From: Serratia oryzae
GTDB lineage: Bacteria > Pseudomonadota > Gammaproteobacteria > Enterobacterales > Enterobacteriaceae
Length of the DNA: 64,000 nucleotides
Reading direction: 5' to 3'
Assembly (NCBI RefSeq): GCF_001976145.1
Contig: NZ_MOXD01000008.1
Location: forward strand, 124,001-188,000
Below the pieces are notes generated by a model that was not told where the DNA came from, ran no database searches, and worked only from the letters and a program-made list of their open reading frames with translations. Shown piece after piece: positions 1 to 11,284 of this stretch (positions are counted from its first letter, which is position 1; every line of letters starts with the position of its first letter). A program made the translations under genes and the position numbers.

Positions 1-1188
1 CAATTGCTGCTGCACTTTAGCGGCAAACTTGGCCAGACGGCGCTCACCCAGCAGTTCTGCGTTCGGCAGCTCGACTTCTGGAATGGTCAGCTTCATGGTG
101 CGCTCGATGTTGCGCAGCAGGCGACGTTCGCGGTTTTCCACGAACAGCAGCGCGCGACCAGCACGGCCAGCACGGCCGGTACGGCCGATGCGGTGAACGT
201 AAGACTCTGAATCCATAGGGATATCATAGTTCACCACCAGGCTGATACGCTCAACGTCCAGACCACGGGCTGCCACGTCGGTAGCGATCAGGATATCCAG
301 GCGGCCATCTTTCAGGCGCTCCAGAGTCTGCTCACGCAGGGCCTGATTCATATCACCGTTCAGGGCAGCACTGTTGTAACCGCTGCGCTCCAGCGCTTCG
401 GCCACTTCCAGAGTGGCGTTTTTGGTACGTACGAAAATGATCGCCGCATCAAAATCTTCTGATTCCAGGAAACGCACCAGCGCTTCGTTTTTACGCATGC
501 CGTGCACAGTCCAATAGCTCTGGCTGATGTCCGGGCGCGTTGTTACGCTAGACTGAATGCGCACTTCCTGCGGCTCTTTCATAAAGCGGCGGGTAATACG
601 GCGAATCGCTTCCGGCATGGTGGCAGAGAACAGCGCGGTCTGATGTTCAGCCGGGATCTCCGCCATGATGGTTTCTACATCTTCGATAAAGCCCATGCGC
701 AACATTTCATCGGCTTCGTCCAACACCAGGCCTTTGAGGCTGGAGAGGTTCAGCGTGCCACGCTTCAGGTGATCCAGCAGACGGCCTGGAGTACCTACCA
801 CGATCTGTGGCCCCTGGCGCAGAGCGCGTAGCTGCACGTCATAACGCTGGCCGCCGTACAGGGCAACCACATTAACGCCATGCATATGCTTAGAGAAATC
901 GGTCATTGCTTCAGCAACCTGAACCGCCAGTTCGCGGGTCGGTGCCAGCACCAGGATTTGCGGTGCCTTCAGAGCTGAATCAAGATTGTGCAGCAGTGGC
1001 AACGAGAACGCTGCCGTTTTACCGCTCCCGGTCTGCGCCATGCCCAGCACGTCGCGACCGTTCAACAGGTGAGGAATACACTCAGCCTGGATCGGTGATG
1101 GTTTTTCGTAGCCCAGATCGGTCAGGGCAGCAATGATCGGAGCGGATAGCCCCAGGTCAGCAAAAGAGGTTTCAAACTCAGTAGTCAT
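1..1188 (-). CDS. deaD: DEAD-box RNA helicase DeaD/CsdA (partial, N-terminal 396 residues)
   Basis: ATP-dependent RNA helicase that acts in ribosome assembly, mRNA decay and low-temperature growth, in the cytoplasm. The ATG at 1188-1186 opens a frame that runs off the left window edge, so only the helicase core is seen (the family is usually over 600 residues). Translation shows the Q-motif region around 29-38, Walker A AQTGSGKT at 51-58, the DEAD box at about 157-160, the SAT motif at about 188-190 and HRIGRTGR at about 332-339. The C-terminal RNA-binding extension lies outside the window. It follows nlpI and pnp on the same strand, the known pnp-nlpI-deaD order of enterobacteria. Confidence 0.97.
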   Translation of the reverse strand, partial: MTTEFETSFADLGLSAPIIAALTDLGYEKPSPIQAECIPHLLNGRDVLGMAQTGSGKTAAFSLPLLHNLDSALKAPQILVLAPTRELAVQVAEAMTDFSKHMHGVNVVALYGGQRYDVQLRALRQGPQIVVGTPGRLLDHLKRGTLNLSSLKGLVLDEADEMLRMGFIEDVETIMAEIPAEHQTALFSATMPEAIRRITRRFMKEPQEVRIQSSVTTRPDISQSYWTVHGMRKNEALVRFLESEDFDAAIIFVRTKNATLEVAEALERSGYNSAALNGDMNQALREQTLERLKDGRLDILIATDVAARGLDVERISLVVNYDIPMDSESYVHRIGRTGRAGRAGRALLFVENRERRLLRNIERTMKLTIPEVELPNAELLGERRLAKFAAKVQQQL

Positions 1189-1295
1189 GTACACGTGCCT
1201 CATTAATAATGGCAGCCAGTCTACATAACTCGTCGAGAAAATTTTCAGTCATTTTCATTGAAAAGTGTGAACCGGCTCAAATTAGATTGTAAAAC

Positions 1296-1323
1296 AGACA
1301 AAAAAGCCCTCGCCCGCCAAGGC
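1296..1323 (-). terminator. Candidate terminator downstream of nlpI
   Basis: Reading the minus strand, a short imperfect stem GCCTT/AGGGC encloses a GC-rich loop and is followed by six T and a second T run. It lies 52 bp after the nlpI stop and before deaD. The stem is only 5 bp with one G-U pair, so termination may be partial and let deaD be co-transcribed. Confidence 0.4.
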
Positions 1324-1375
1324 GATTACTTTGGTTAAAAAACCAATGTAAATCAGGCTGATAGATGTCCGTCAG

Positions 1376-2260
1376 CTATTGCTGGTCCGATTCCGATAGG
1401 TCGTCTTGTTCTTGGCTTAACATCGCCAATTCCAACAATGCATAGCGGTGCTCAACAAAGTTATGAACGTTGTTAGCCACCGTCAGTTTGAACAGCGCCA
1501 AAGCGGTGTCCTTGTCCCCCAGACTTAGGTAATACTTACCTAAATAGAAGTCAGTTTCACTGAGATGCTCAGCGAGCGAAGTGTTATCCGTTGCATCTGC
1601 CTTGAGGCGTTCCATCAGCGTTTTTTCGCTGATTTTGCCCAGGTAGAATTCGACAATATTCCATCCCCATTGCCCTCGGTTCGCCTTGTCATAACGCTGC
1701 TGGAGCATTACGGCAGCTTTCTTGGGATCGATTTCTCTTTCCACCAGATAAAGCCACAACGAACGGAAGGGATCGTTTGGGTCGTCTTGATAAAACGCCT
1801 GCAGATCATCCTGCGCCAACGGGAAGCGACCACCATAATACAGTGCAATGCCCCGGTTTAAACGCGCGTAATTGTAAGTTGGATCAAGCTCTAGTACAGA
1901 ATCAAACGCTTCATAGGCAGCATCAAAATTGCCTGCCTGCGTTAAGTAAATGCCCAGGTAGTTGAAAACTTCCGGCATATCAGGACGTATCGCCAGCGCT
2001 TGTGAGAAATCATTGCGCGCCAGTGCACGTAGCCCGAGACTATCATACAGCACACCGCGCTCATATAAAAGCTGCGCACGCTCATCGTCCGTCAGTGCCC
2101 GGCTGGCAAGTATTTGTTCCATGCGCGCCAGGATCACTTCCTGCTGCAGCGTTGGCTGCAACGGGATAGCCAGAACTTCGTCTTTACGCCAATCATGGTT
2201 GCTGCATCCTGCCAGCATAAGTGCTGTCGCAACATAACACCAGCGCAAGAAAGGCTTCAT
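1376..2260 (-). CDS. nlpI: Lipoprotein NlpI, TPR-containing
   Basis: Outer-membrane-anchored lipoprotein. In E. coli NlpI is an adaptor that brings murein endopeptidases such as MepS to the protease Prc. The start used is the ATG at 2260 (294 residues, the family length). The longer frame adds 33 residues with no signal-peptide character, whereas this start gives a signal sequence ending in the lipobox LAGC, with the lipidated Cys at 19. Tetratricopeptide repeats fill about residues 60-200, with typical patterns such as [16 protein letters not shown]. It lies between pnp and deaD on the same strand. Confidence 0.96.
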   Translation of the reverse strand: MKPFLRWCYVATALMLAGCSNHDWRKDEVLAIPLQPTLQQEVILARMEQILASRALTDDERAQLLYERGVLYDSLGLRALARNDFSQALAIRPDMPEVFNYLGIYLTQAGNFDAAYEAFDSVLELDPTYNYARLNRGIALYYGGRFPLAQDDLQAFYQDDPNDPFRSLWLYLVEREIDPKKAAVMLQQRYDKANRGQWGWNIVEFYLGKISEKTLMERLKADATDNTSLAEHLSETDFYLGKYYLSLGDKDTALALFKLTVANNVHNFVEHRYALLELAMLSQEQDDLSESDQQ

Positions 2261-2342
2261 TTCCCACTCCCGAAGACAAACATTGGATGAACGTCCTGTC
2301 CTCCGCTTGCTAATACGCAGATATCCTACCCACGTGATAAGA

Positions 2343-2372
2343 ACAGCTCCCAGCCACAAGGCGGGGAGCTGT
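2343..2372 (-). terminator. Candidate pnp terminator / intergenic stem-loop
   Basis: A 9-bp stem ACAGCTCCC/GGGAGCTGT with a 12-nt loop lies 16 bp after the pnp stop on the minus strand and is followed by TCTTATC. The U-tract is weak, so it may terminate only partly and also protect the pnp 3' end. Confidence 0.5.
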
Positions 2373-2388
2373 AAAACTTCTGGTACCG

Positions 2389-4509
2389 TTATTCTGCTTC
2401 AGGAGCCGGTGCGGCCGCCGTTTCTGGCGCCGTCGCTTCTTTGATGCTTAAGCGTACACGGCCCTGACGATCAACTTCCAGTACCTTAACCGGAACTTCC
2501 TGGCCCATCTGCAGATAGTCAGTCACTTTCTCAACACGCTTGTCAGCGATTTGAGAAATATGCACCAGACCTTCTTTACCACCGCCGATAGCCACGAAGG
2601 CACCGAAATCAACGATACGGGTCACTTTGCCCTGATACACGCGGCCAACTTCGATCTCAGCAGTGATTTCTTCGATGCGACGAATCGCATATTTCGCTTT
2701 CTCGCCATCGGTAGCAGCAATTTTCACTGTACCATCATCTTCAATTTCAATGGTCGTGCCAGTCTCTTCAGTCAACGCACGGATCACAGAACCACCCTTA
2801 CCAATCACATCTTTGATCTTGTCTGGATTGATGCGGATAGTGTGGATACGTGGTGCAAACTCAGAGATATCGCCACGCGGCGTGCTGATTGCCTGTTCCA
2901 TCACGCCCAGAATGTGCAGACGCGCACCCTTGGCCTGGTTCAGAGCTACCTGCATGATTTCGCGGGTAATGCCTTCAATTTTAATGTCCATCTGCAGCGC
3001 GGTAATACCGGCACGGCTACCGGCCACTTTGAAGTCCATGTCGCCCAGGTGATCTTCGTCACCCAGAATGTCGGACAGAACGACAAAGTTGTCTTGCTCT
3101 TTCACCAGGCCCATTGCGATACCCGCAACCGCGGCCTTGATCGGTACACCTGCATCCATCAGTGCCAGAGAAGCACCACACACCGAAGCCATGGAAGAAG
3201 AACCGTTGGATTCTGTGATTTCAGACACCACACGCACGGTGTAAGGGAAATCTTCTGGCTTAGGCATCATAGCCAATACGCCGCGTTTCGCCAGGCGGCC
3301 GTGACCGATTTCGCGACGCTTAGGTGAACCGACCATGCCGGTTTCACCCACGGAGTACGGAGGGAAATTGTAATGGAACAGGAAGTTATCGGTCTTCTCG
3401 CCCATCAGTTCGTCAAGGCTCTGCGCGTCACGTGCCGTACCCAGCGTGGCAGTAACCAGCGCCTGAGTTTCGCCACGGGTGAACAGCGCTGAACCGTGAG
3501 TGCGCGGCAGCACGCCAGTACGCACGTCCAGACCACGGATCATGTCTTTCTCACGGCCATCAATGCGCGGCTCGCCACGCAGCACACGGCTACGTACCAC
3601 ATTCTTCTCAACGTTACCCAGAATGTCCTGAATTTCGGCGGCATCCAGCGTTTCGTCCTGCGCCAGCAGAGTTTCCACTACGCTGTCTTTGATCGCATCA
3701 ACCTGAGCATAACGCTCTTGCTTTTCGGTAATGTGGTAAGCATCGCCCAGGCGGCTTTCTGCCAGTTCAGCCACGCGCGCATGCAGCGCTTCGTTGACCG
3801 GAGCCGGCTGCCAATCCCACTTCGGTTTGCCCGCTTCAGCAACCAGAGCGTTGATATTTTCAATCACCACTTGCTGTTGGTCATGACCGAACACCACCGC
3901 GCCCAGCATCTGATCTTCGCTCAGCACATCAGCTTCGGATTCCACCATCAGCACCGCACCGGCAGTACCGGCAACCACCAGATCCAGGCGGCTTTCTTTC
4001 AGCTCATCGGTAGTAGGGTTCAGCACATACTGATCGTTGATATAACCCACACGCGCTGCACCGATTGGGCCATTGAACGGAATACCGGACAGGCTCAGGG
4101 CAGCAGAAGCACCGATCATCGCCACGATGTCCGGGTTAATCTGCGGATTAACGGAAACCACGGTGGCAATCACTTGCACTTCGTTCAGGAAGCTGTCCGG
4201 GAACAGTGGGCGGATTGGACGGTCAATCAGGCGGGAGGTCAGGGTTTCGCCTTCGCTCGGACGGCCTTCACGACGGAAGAAGCTGCCTGGGATACGGCCA
4301 GCAGCGTAGGTACGCTCCTGATAGTTCACGGTCAGCGGGAAGAAGCTCTGACCAGGCTTGGCCTTTTTCTGGCCTACAACGGTAACGAATACTGCGGTGT
4401 CATCCATGCTTACCATAACGGCGGCAGTGGCCTGACGTGCCATCATACCGGTTTCAATAGTAACGGTATGTTGGCCATACTGGAATTTGCGAATGATCGG
4501 TGTCAGCAA
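2389..4509 (-). CDS. pnp: Polyribonucleotide nucleotidyltransferase (PNPase)
   Basis: Phosphorolytic 3'-5' exoribonuclease and degradosome subunit. The 706 residues comprise two RNase PH domains with the helical linker, then a KH domain (about 553-612, IGKGGS motif) and an S1 domain (about 620-690), with an Ala/Pro/Glu-rich tail. The start codon is TTG at 4509-4507: translation from there gives [16 protein letters not shown], matching the E. coli N-terminus, which also begins at a UUG codon. AAGGAT lies 8 nt upstream. It follows rpsO with a terminator and a long leader hairpin in between. In E. coli that hairpin mediates autoregulation through RNase III. Confidence 0.98.
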   Translation of the reverse strand: MLTPIIRKFQYGQHTVTIETGMMARQATAAVMVSMDDTAVFVTVVGQKKAKPGQSFFPLTVNYQERTYAAGRIPGSFFRREGRPSEGETLTSRLIDRPIRPLFPDSFLNEVQVIATVVSVNPQINPDIVAMIGASAALSLSGIPFNGPIGAARVGYINDQYVLNPTTDELKESRLDLVVAGTAGAVLMVESEADVLSEDQMLGAVVFGHDQQQVVIENINALVAEAGKPKWDWQPAPVNEALHARVAELAESRLGDAYHITEKQERYAQVDAIKDSVVETLLAQDETLDAAEIQDILGNVEKNVVRSRVLRGEPRIDGREKDMIRGLDVRTGVLPRTHGSALFTRGETQALVTATLGTARDAQSLDELMGEKTDNFLFHYNFPPYSVGETGMVGSPKRREIGHGRLAKRGVLAMMPKPEDFPYTVRVVSEITESNGSSSMASVCGASLALMDAGVPIKAAVAGIAMGLVKEQDNFVVLSDILGDEDHLGDMDFKVAGSRAGITALQMDIKIEGITREIMQVALNQAKGARLHILGVMEQAISTPRGDISEFAPRIHTIRINPDKIKDVIGKGGSVIRALTEETGTTIEIEDDGTVKIAATDGEKAKYAIRRIEEITAEIEVGRVYQGKVTRIVDFGAFVAIGGGKEGLVHISQIADKRVEKVTDYLQMGQEVPVKVLEVDRQGRVRLSIKEATAPETAAAPAPEAE

Positions 4510-4595
4510 AATTTAATCCTTAATTAACGGCGCGCAATCGTAATGACGACTCGACACGCCAGTGACTCACTTGCCTTCACATTACATCCTCGCGA

Positions 4596-4638
4596 CTAAT
4601 GACAACCCTTATCTGCCTGAGATAAAGCCTCTCATTAG
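4596..4638 (-). promoter_or_regulatory. pnp leader stem-loop (RNase III-type autoregulatory hairpin)
   Basis: In the pnp 5' leader CTAATGA (4596-4602) pairs with TCATTAG (4632-4638), and inside it TTATCT (4609-4614) pairs with AGATAA (4620-4625) around a 5-nt loop. In E. coli an RNase III cut in a leader duplex at this place starts PNPase-dependent autoregulation. Position and shape match; cleavage itself is inferred. Confidence 0.6.
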
Positions 4639-4706
4639 CCGCGCGAACCTCTGTAACGGAAGGTCCTCATATTACATTAACCTGATTTACTTATGCTTCC
4701 TAGAAG

Positions 4707-4730
4707 AAAGGGGCCACATTTGGCCCCTTT
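4707..4730 (-). terminator. rpsO t1-type terminator
   Basis: A perfect 10-bp stem AAAGGGGCCA/TGGCCCCTTT with a 4-nt loop lies 18 bp after the rpsO stop on the minus strand and is followed by a pyrimidine-rich run. It corresponds to the attenuator between rpsO and pnp in E. coli, where part of the transcription reads into pnp. Confidence 0.8.
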
Positions 4731-4748
4731 CCACTGAAACTTGCTAGA

Positions 4749-5018
4749 TTAGCGACGCAGACCCAGACGCTCGATCAGGCTGGTATAACGTGCTACATCT
4801 TTACGCTTCAGGTAGTCCAGCAGCTTACGACGCTGAGAAACCATACGCAGCAGACCACGACGGCTGTGGTGATCTTTTTTGTGCTCTGAGAAGTGGCCTT
4901 GCAGATGGTTGATCTGCGCAGTCAGCAGGGCAACCTGAACTTCGGTAGAACCGCTGTCGTTAGTACCACGACCAAAATCAGCTACGATTTGAGCTTTAGC
5001 TTCAACACTTAGAGACAT
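4749..5018 (-). CDS. rpsO: 30S ribosomal protein S15
   Basis: Primary binder of 16S rRNA (central domain) and part of an intersubunit bridge. There are 89 residues starting [17 protein letters not shown] second in-frame ATG lies two codons upstream, but GGAG sits 7 nt before the ATG at 5018 and only 1 nt before the upstream one, so the downstream codon is chosen; it also gives the family length. It contains the conserved [22 protein letters not shown] region. It sits between truB and pnp, the usual order. Confidence 0.98.
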   Translation of the reverse strand: MSLSVEAKAQIVADFGRGTNDSGSTEVQVALLTAQINHLQGHFSEHKKDHHSRRGLLRMVSQRRKLLDYLKRKDVARYTSLIERLGLRR

Positions 5019-5152
5019 TGTCATACTCCAGATTATAGATAAAAAATACGGGCGCCGATCTCTAATTCAGCAACCCAATGCATAAGCTGCGCTATTCTAC
5101 TCTTATCCCCGCCATCCTTCAAGCTATCGGGGAGCTGCGCGGGGCAAGGCGA

Positions 5153-6097
5153 TCAGTCGAAATATTCAACCACCAGACGGCGCGGCGCGACTCGCCCGTC
5201 GTCAGCAATCTCGCCAATGCCGATAAATTTACGCTCTTCACCTTCGGTGATACGCACCAAGCCAGAAGCGGGTGCCCCTGCAACCTGCACCGGCTGCCCC
5301 TGCTTAACGTAACCGGCTACCACGGGCAGTAAATTCACCTCAGGGAAATCTTCTGCCGGGCTGTCCATTGGCATCAACAGCGGATCGAGCAGTTCGCTTG
5401 CAGCGATTCCCTGCTCCTCGGCCAGTGCCACCAGGGCATGCAACTGCTCCGATGTGACCATGCGCGCGATCGGATACTTCGCCACCTGCAGGCGGCGCAG
5501 GTAAATCACATGCGCGCCGCAACCCAGCAATTCACCGAGATCGTCGGTGATGGTACGAATATAGGTGCCTTTCGAACAATGGACTTCCAGCTCCAGTTCA
5601 TCCCCTTCCCAACGGATAAACTGCAGCTCGTAAACGGTGATGCTGCGCGCTTCACGTGGCACTTCGATACCCTGACGCGCGTATTCATACAGCTTTTTAC
5701 CCTGATACTTCAGGGCTGAATACATTGATGGCACTTGCTGGATATCCCCCCGGAATGTCTCCAGTGCGGCATCAAGCTGGGCCTGCGTGAAGTTAATCGG
5801 CCGCTCCTGCACCACCTGCCCATCGGCATCCGACGTATCGGTACGCTGGCCCAAGCGGGCAATCACGCGGTAACGCTTGTCAGAATCGAGCAGATATTGT
5901 GAGAACTTGGTCGCCTCACCCAGACAGATCGGCAGCATACCCGTTGCCAGTGGGTCGAGCGCGCCGGTGTGGCCCGCCCGATTGGCATTGTAGATACGTT
6001 TTACTTTCTGCAGGGCGTCATTGGACGACAGGCCCTGCGGTTTATCCAGCAACAATACGCCGTGGATGTCACGGCCACGGCGGCGCGGGCGACTCAT
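5153..6097 (-). CDS. truB: tRNA pseudouridine(55) synthase TruB
   Basis: Makes pseudouridine 55 in the T-loop of all elongator tRNAs and also acts as a tRNA folding chaperone. The 314 residues equal the E. coli length. The catalytic Asp is D48 in [10 protein letters not shown]. The C-terminal PUA-like domain contains [18 protein letters not shown]. The start ATG shares one base with the rbfA stop (TAATG), indicating translational coupling. The 134 bp to rpsO leave room for the rpsO promoter. Confidence 0.98.
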   Translation of the reverse strand: MSRPRRRGRDIHGVLLLDKPQGLSSNDALQKVKRIYNANRAGHTGALDPLATGMLPICLGEATKFSQYLLDSDKRYRVIARLGQRTDTSDADGQVVQERPINFTQAQLDAALETFRGDIQQVPSMYSALKYQGKKLYEYARQGIEVPREARSITVYELQFIRWEGDELELEVHCSKGTYIRTITDDLGELLGCGAHVIYLRRLQVAKYPIARMVTSEQLHALVALAEEQGIAASELLDPLLMPMDSPAEDFPEVNLLPVVAGYVKQGQPVQVAGAPASGLVRITEGEERKFIGIGEIADDGRVAPRRLVVEYFD

Positions 6098-6507
6098 TAA
6101 GCCTCCTCGTCATCACCTGATGCAGAACGGCGTTCAGCATCATTCTTCACCACGTTGGTCACCAGGTTAGACATACGCATGCCTTCAACCAGTGAGTTAT
6201 CGTAGGCGAAAGTCAGTTCAGGAACCACACGCAGGCGCATGGCTTTGCCCAGCAGCGTGCGGATATAGCCGGAAGCGTCCTGCAACGCTTTGATGCCGTT
6301 GGTCACCAAGTCCGGATCGTGATTTTCAGTCAATACGTTCAGGAAAGTGACATAAACTTTGGCGTACGCCAAATCGCGAGACACTTCTACACCTGAAACG
6401 GTTGCCATGCCGATTCGCGGGTCTTTGACTTCACGCTGCAAAATGATCGCAATTTCTTTTTGCATTTCTTGTGCCACGCGCTGGCCGCGGCTGAATTCTT
6501 TTGCCAT
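6097..6507 (-). CDS. rbfA: Ribosome-binding factor A
   Basis: Late 30S assembly factor with a KH-type fold that binds near the 5' helix of 16S rRNA and is needed at low temperature. There are 136 residues (E. coli 133). The N-terminus [20 protein letters not shown] is typical, and the tail is acidic (GDDEEA). Translationally coupled to truB and preceded by a GC-rich palindrome separating it from infB. Confidence 0.97.
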   Translation of the reverse strand: MAKEFSRGQRVAQEMQKEIAIILQREVKDPRIGMATVSGVEVSRDLAYAKVYVTFLNVLTENHDPDLVTNGIKALQDASGYIRTLLGKAMRLRVVPELTFAYDNSLVEGMRMSNLVTNVVKNDAERRSASGDDEEA

Positions 6508-6529
6508 TTGAGTATCCTCCAGACAAATC

Positions 6530-6549
6530 GGGGGGCCACGTGGCCCCCC
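6530..6549 (-). repeat. 20-bp perfect palindrome between infB and rbfA
   Basis: GGGGGGCCAC followed by its exact complement. In RNA it forms an 8-bp GC stem with an ACGU loop. No T run follows, so it is more likely an mRNA-stabilising or processing hairpin inside the operon than a terminator. Confidence 0.7.
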
Positions 6550-6576
6550 AGAACAAAGTTAAGCGTTATACCAAGC

Positions 6577-9264
6577 TTAAGCGATAGTGCGCTGGATCTC
6601 GATAATTTCAAACACTTCGATCATGTCGCCAACGCGCACGTCGTTGTAGTTCTTAACACCGATACCACATTCCATACCGTTACGGACTTCGTTGACGTCA
6701 TCTTTAAAGCGGCGCAGGGATTCCAGCTCGCCTTCATAGATCACCACGTTGTCGCGCAGAACACGGATTGGGTTGTGACGTTTAATCGTGCCTTCGGTAA
6801 CCATACAGCCGGCAACAGCGCCGAACTTAGGTGATTTGAACACGTCACGCACTTCAGCCAGACCGATGATCTGCTGTTTGTACTCAGGCGCCAGCATACC
6901 GCTCATCGCCTGCTTCACTTCGTCGATCAGGTTATAGATCACGGAGTAGTAACGCAGATCCAGGCTTTCTGCTTCGATCACGCGGCGCGCAGAAGCATCG
7001 GCACGCACGTTGAAACCCAGGATGATGGCGTTGGAAGCGGCAGCCAGAGTCGCGTCGGTTTCGGTGATCCCACCTACGCCGGAGCCGACAATCTTCACTT
7101 TCACTTCGTCGGTAGAAAGTTTCTGCAGTGAGTCAGAAATCGCCTCACACGTCCCCTGTACGTCAGTTTTCAGTACGATGTTCAGTTCAGAAATTTCACC
7201 TTCGGTCATGTTGGCAAACATGTTTTCCAGCTTAGATTTCTGCTGACGCGCCAGTTTGACTTCACGGAACTTGCCTTGGCGATACAGCGCAACTTCACGC
7301 GCTTTCTTCTCGTCACGCACCACGGTCGCTTCATCACCCGCCGCAGGAACGCTAGACAGGCCCAGGATCTCAACCGGGATAGAAGGACCCGCTGAAGTCA
7401 CTTCGCGGCCCAGCTCGTCACGCATCGCACGTACGCGGCCATATTCAAAGCCACACAGCACGATGTCGCCTTTGTTCAGCGTACCCTCCTGAACCAGCAC
7501 GGTAGCCACTGGGCCACGGCCTTTATCCAGGAAGGATTCGATCACCACGCCGCTCGCCATACCACTGCGAACCGCTTTCAGTTCGAGAACTTCGGCTTGC
7601 AGCAGAATAGCGTTCAGCAGTTCGTCGATACCGGTACCGGCTTTTGCCGATACGTGAACGAACTGCGCTTCACCGCCCCACTCTTCTGGCATAACGCCAT
7701 ACTGGGACAACTCTTGCTTAACGCGATCCGGATCGGCTTCTGGCTTGTCGATTTTGTTAACCGCAACCACCAATGGCACTTTCGCTGCCTGAGCATGCTG
7801 AATAGCTTCGATGGTTTGTGGCATCACGCCGTCGTCGGCTGCAACCACCAGAACCACGATATCGGTCGCCTTGGCACCACGGGCACGCATAGAGGTAAAG
7901 GCTGCGTGGCCTGGGGTATCCAGGAAGGTGATCATACCGTTTTCGGTTTCAACGTGGTAGGCACCGATGTGCTGGGTAATACCACCGGCTTCACCCACCG
8001 CCACCTTGGTGGAGCGGATGTAGTCAAGCAGAGAGGTTTTACCGTGGTCAACGTGGCCCATGATGGTCACAACCGGCGCACGCGCCTCGGCTGCAGCACC
8101 GGTATCACGATCGCTCATCAGCGCTTCTTCTAGTTCGTTCTCACGACGCAGGATCACTTTGTGGCCCATCTCTTCGGCAACCAACTGAGCGGTTTCCTGG
8201 TCGAGGACCTGGTTGATAGTGGCCATAGCGCCCAACTTCATCATCGCTTTGATGACCTGGGAGCCTTTCACCGCCATCTTGTTTGCCAATTCAGCAACGG
8301 TGATGGTTTCGCCGATGATTACGTCACGGTTCACCACCTGAGCAGGCTTGTTGAAGCCTTGCTGCAGGGTACTTGGCTTACGCTTGCTTTTACCACCACG
8401 GGTTACCGCTCGGGCTTCTTCGCGATCGGCTTTAGACTCGGAGAGCTTGTTGCCTTTCTTCTGCTTGGTGGCCTTGCCACCGCGAGTGCGGCTGCGGCGT
8501 TCGCCTTCAACTTTAGCGTCGTTTTCATCTTCGGCTGCACGGGCGTGCTGAGAAGTGGTCACGTGGTAATCGGCTGTTTCAACCGCAGCGCTTGCTGCTT
8601 CAGCTTCTGCCCACTTCTCACCATTCTCTTCGGCCATACGGCGCGCTTCTTCCGCTACGCGTTTGGCTTCTTCCTCAACTTTACGGCGCACTTCCTCTTC
8701 CGCTTTACGTTTCAGTTCAGCGGCTTCGGCCTCACGGCGTGCTTTTTCTGCCTGAGCTGGCTTGGTCATTTCGTCGGTACGTTGATTGGTCACTTTTTCT
8801 TTTTCCGCTGAATTACGCTTAGCAATCTCCGCGGCCTCACGTTTGGCTTGCTCTTCGGCTGCGCGCTTCGCTTCTGCTTCGCGTTTCGCTAGCTCTTCCG
8901 CTTCGCGCCGTGCCTGCTCTTCCGCTTCACGCTGTGCCTGCTCTGCCGCTTCAGCCTGTTGAGCTTCTTGCGTATCGCGATTTACATAAGTGCGTTTCTT
9001 GCGGACCTCAATTTGCACCGATTTACTTTTACCGCCGGTGCTCGGAATATTCAAGGTGCTACGCGTTTTGCGCTGCAACGTGAGTTTACCTGGTGCACTA
9101 CCGTGTTCACGGTTCAAGTGCGCCAGCAAGGTTTCTTTCTCATGCTGGGTCACAGAGTCAGTTTCTGACTTGTTGATCCCAGCATCAGCAAACTGCTGTA
9201 CCAGGCGATCAACTGGAGTCTGAATCTCTGCTGCCAGCGATTTTACGGTTACATCTGTCGTCAT
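6577..9264 (-). CDS. infB: Translation initiation factor IF-2
   Basis: GTPase that brings fMet-tRNA to the 30S subunit and promotes subunit joining. The 895 residues include an N-terminal IF2N domain (1-50), a long charged coiled-coil (about 100-215, repeats of EAEE/KREA type), a second IF2N-like domain (about 315-365), the G domain with G1 GHVDHGKT at 403-410, DTPGH at 449-453 and NKID at 503-506, then the C-terminal fMet-tRNA-binding domains. Codon 158 is GTG (8793-8791) and codon 166 is ATG (8769-8767), at the places where E. coli starts the shorter isoforms IF2-beta and IF2-gamma. 24 bp downstream of nusA. Confidence 0.98.
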   Translation of the reverse strand: MTTDVTVKSLAAEIQTPVDRLVQQFADAGINKSETDSVTQHEKETLLAHLNREHGSAPGKLTLQRKTRSTLNIPSTGGKSKSVQIEVRKKRTYVNRDTQEAQQAEAAEQAQREAEEQARREAEELAKREAEAKRAAEEQAKREAAEIAKRNSAEKEKVTNQRTDEMTKPAQAEKARREAEAAELKRKAEEEVRRKVEEEAKRVAEEARRMAEENGEKWAEAEAASAAVETADYHVTTSQHARAAEDENDAKVEGERRSRTRGGKATKQKKGNKLSESKADREEARAVTRGGKSKRKPSTLQQGFNKPAQVVNRDVIIGETITVAELANKMAVKGSQVIKAMMKLGAMATINQVLDQETAQLVAEEMGHKVILRRENELEEALMSDRDTGAAAEARAPVVTIMGHVDHGKTSLLDYIRSTKVAVGEAGGITQHIGAYHVETENGMITFLDTPGHAAFTSMRARGAKATDIVVLVVAADDGVMPQTIEAIQHAQAAKVPLVVAVNKIDKPEADPDRVKQELSQYGVMPEEWGGEAQFVHVSAKAGTGIDELLNAILLQAEVLELKAVRSGMASGVVIESFLDKGRGPVATVLVQEGTLNKGDIVLCGFEYGRVRAMRDELGREVTSAGPSIPVEILGLSSVPAAGDEATVVRDEKKAREVALYRQGKFREVKLARQQKSKLENMFANMTEGEISELNIVLKTDVQGTCEAISDSLQKLSTDEVKVKIVGSGVGGITETDATLAAASNAIILGFNVRADASARRVIEAESLDLRYYSVIYNLIDEVKQAMSGMLAPEYKQQIIGLAEVRDVFKSPKFGAVAGCMVTEGTIKRHNPIRVLRDNVVIYEGELESLRRFKDDVNEVRNGMECGIGVKNYNDVRVGDMIEVFEIIEIQRTIA

Positions 9265-9288
9265 GCTGTTCCTTCCTGCTACAGTTTA

Positions 9289-10797
9289 TTACGCGTTGTC
9301 GCCAAACCAACAGATATTACGGGCGGCCATAATCAGCTCGCCGGCCTGCACATCGCTAAGCCCTTCAATATCAGCCAGATCGTCAACACCCTGCTCGGCA
9401 AGATCTTCCAGCGTACAAACCCCACGCGCGGCCAGTTTAAAGGCCATGCCGCGCTCAAGACCTGGGAGGTTGAGCAAATCATCAGCAGGTTTTTGGTCGC
9501 CCAGGCTTTCTTCCTGAGCCAGAGCCAGCGTGGTCAATGCAGCTTTGGCGCGATCGCGCAACGCTTCAACGGTATCTTCATCCAGTCCGTCAATTTCCAG
9601 CAGCTCTTTGATCGGTACATAGGCCAACTCTTCTAGCGTTGAGAAGCCCTCTTCGACCAAAACGGTAGCGAAATCTTCGTCGATATCAAGATACTTGGTG
9701 AAGGTATCAATGGCGGCATGAGCCTCGGCCTGATGCTTGGCCTGCAGATCGTCCGCCGTCATCACGTTCAGTTCCCAGCGATCATCATCACGATGCTGTT
9801 TCAACAACTGGGAAGCTAAACGCACGTTTTGGCCATTACGGCCGATCGCCTGTGCCAGATTGCTGGCTTCAACGGCGATATCCATCGTGCACCGGTCTTC
9901 ATCCACCACGATCGAGGCAACATCTGCCGGAGCCATGGCGTTAATGACGAACTGTGCAGGGTTATCATCCCAGAGGATGATATCAATACGTTCCCCGCCA
10001 AGCTCGCTCGAAACGGCCTGGACGCGGGCACCGCGCATACCCACGCAAGCACCGACCGGATCGATACGCTTGTCGTTGGTCTTCACAGCAATTTTTGCAC
10101 GGGAGCCTGGATCGCGGGCTGCCGCTTTAATCTCAATCACTTCTTCACCGATTTCCGGCACTTCGATACGGAACAGTTCTTTCAGCATATCCGGGCTGGA
10201 ACGGCTGACGAACAGTTGCGCGCCACGCGCTTCAGGGCGCACAGCGTACAGCACACCGCGGATACGGTCACCCGGGCGGAAGTTTTCGCGCGGCAGCATG
10301 TCTTCACGGCCAATCACCGCTTCGGCGTTGCTGCCCAGATCCAGCGCGATGCTGTCACGGTTAACCTTTTTCACCACGCCGGTGACGATCTCACCTTCGT
10401 GTTCACGGAAAGCATCCACCACCATCGCACGTTCGGCTTCACGCACTTTCTGTACGATAACCTGTTTTGCGGTTTGGGTTGTGATGCGGTCAAAGGTGAC
10501 GGATTCGATTTGATCTTCGATATAGCCACCCAACTCAATGGATGGATCTTCGTACTGCGCCGCTTCCAGCGTGATTTCACGCGTGGGTTGCGTCACTTCT
10601 TCGACGGCAACCCAACGGCGGAAGGTATCGAAATCGCCGGTTTTGCGGTCAATGCTGACACGCACGTCGATTTCCTGCTCATACTTTTTCTTGGTTGCGG
10701 TGGCTAATGCGGTTTCCAGCGCTTCAAAAATCTTCTCACGCGGAAGGGATTTTTCATTGGAAACAGCTTCAACAACAGCCAGAATCTCTTTGTTCAT
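9289..10797 (-). CDS. nusA: Transcription termination/antitermination factor NusA
   Basis: Binds RNA polymerase, enhances pausing and intrinsic termination, and takes part in lambda N- and rrn-type antitermination. From the ATG at 10797 it has 502 residues. The frame continues 6 codons upstream, but [16 protein letters not shown] is the conserved N-terminus. Domains: N-terminal RNAP-binding (about 1-130), S1 (about 135-200), two KH domains (about 200-345) and two acidic repeats to the end. Compared with remembered E. coli NusA (495 residues), seven extra residues lie after LASQL and before WELNVM, in the KH2-AR1 linker. It is 21 bp from rimP. Confidence 0.97.
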   Translation of the reverse strand: MNKEILAVVEAVSNEKSLPREKIFEALETALATATKKKYEQEIDVRVSIDRKTGDFDTFRRWVAVEEVTQPTREITLEAAQYEDPSIELGGYIEDQIESVTFDRITTQTAKQVIVQKVREAERAMVVDAFREHEGEIVTGVVKKVNRDSIALDLGSNAEAVIGREDMLPRENFRPGDRIRGVLYAVRPEARGAQLFVSRSSPDMLKELFRIEVPEIGEEVIEIKAAARDPGSRAKIAVKTNDKRIDPVGACVGMRGARVQAVSSELGGERIDIILWDDNPAQFVINAMAPADVASIVVDEDRCTMDIAVEASNLAQAIGRNGQNVRLASQLLKQHRDDDRWELNVMTADDLQAKHQAEAHAAIDTFTKYLDIDEDFATVLVEEGFSTLEELAYVPIKELLEIDGLDEDTVEALRDRAKAALTTLALAQEESLGDQKPADDLLNLPGLERGMAFKLAARGVCTLEDLAEQGVDDLADIEGLSDVQAGELIMAARNICWFGDNA

Positions 10798-10818
10798 CCT
10801 AGTTGCCTCATCCAAACT

Positions 10819-11271
10819 TTAAAAGTGGGGTACCAGGTTCGCTTTCTGAATGTTGCTCAGCGCGAACACTTCATCTTTCCCTTCCACAGTAACCGTGATC
10901 ATCTCGCCTTCGACAGACTTGATAATGCCCTGCCATTTGCGGCGGTTTTGTATCGCCATGCGCAGAACCACGCTGACTTCTTCACCGATAAAACGTTGAT
11001 AGTGTTCTGCGGTGAACATAGGACGATCAAGGCCAGGAGAGGAGACTTCCAAGTTGTAAGCGACCGTAATCGGATCTTCGACGTCCAATACAGCGCTGAC
11101 CTGGTGGCTGACATCAGCGCAATCATCAACATTGATTCCGTTCTCACTATCAATATAGATGCGTAGCGTCGATTGGCGCGCCCGAATAAATTCGATACCT
11201 ACGAGCTCAAAGCCCAACGCCTCTACCGGTGCGGAAATCATCTCTGTTAACTTTTGCTCTAATGTGGACAA
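10819..11271 (-). CDS. rimP: Ribosome maturation factor RimP
   Basis: 30S maturation factor binding near S12. The start is the TTG at 11271-11269, which yields [21 protein letters not shown] and 150 residues, as in E. coli. The longer frame from another TTG at 11283 adds four residues (MGVG) that overlap the G-rich ribosome-binding stretch. It has an N-terminal alpha/beta domain and a C-terminal SH3-like domain ending KANLVPHF. First protein gene after metY, behind a small terminator-like hairpin. Confidence 0.95.
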   Translation of the reverse strand: MSTLEQKLTEMISAPVEALGFELVGIEFIRARQSTLRIYIDSENGINVDDCADVSHQVSAVLDVEDPITVAYNLEVSSPGLDRPMFTAEHYQRFIGEEVSVVLRMAIQNRRKWQGIIKSVEGEMITVTVEGKDEVFALSNIQKANLVPHF

Positions 11272-11284
11272 GCCCACCCCCAAG

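Noticed and set aside
2551-3327. Long open frame antisense to pnp
   Set aside because: Mirror of a highly conserved coding sequence with no recognisable domain, no ribosome-binding site and odd composition; typical shadow of a GC-rich gene.
5032-5037. Consensus TATAAT (minus strand) just upstream of rpsO
   Set aside because: It lies only 14 bp before the start codon and would start transcription inside the ribosome-binding site; no -35 hexamer at 17 bp.
8161-8811. Phe-rich open frame antisense to the infB coiled-coil region
   Set aside because: The Phe/Leu richness is the reverse reading of the Glu/Lys/Ala-rich repeats in IF2; not a membrane protein gene.
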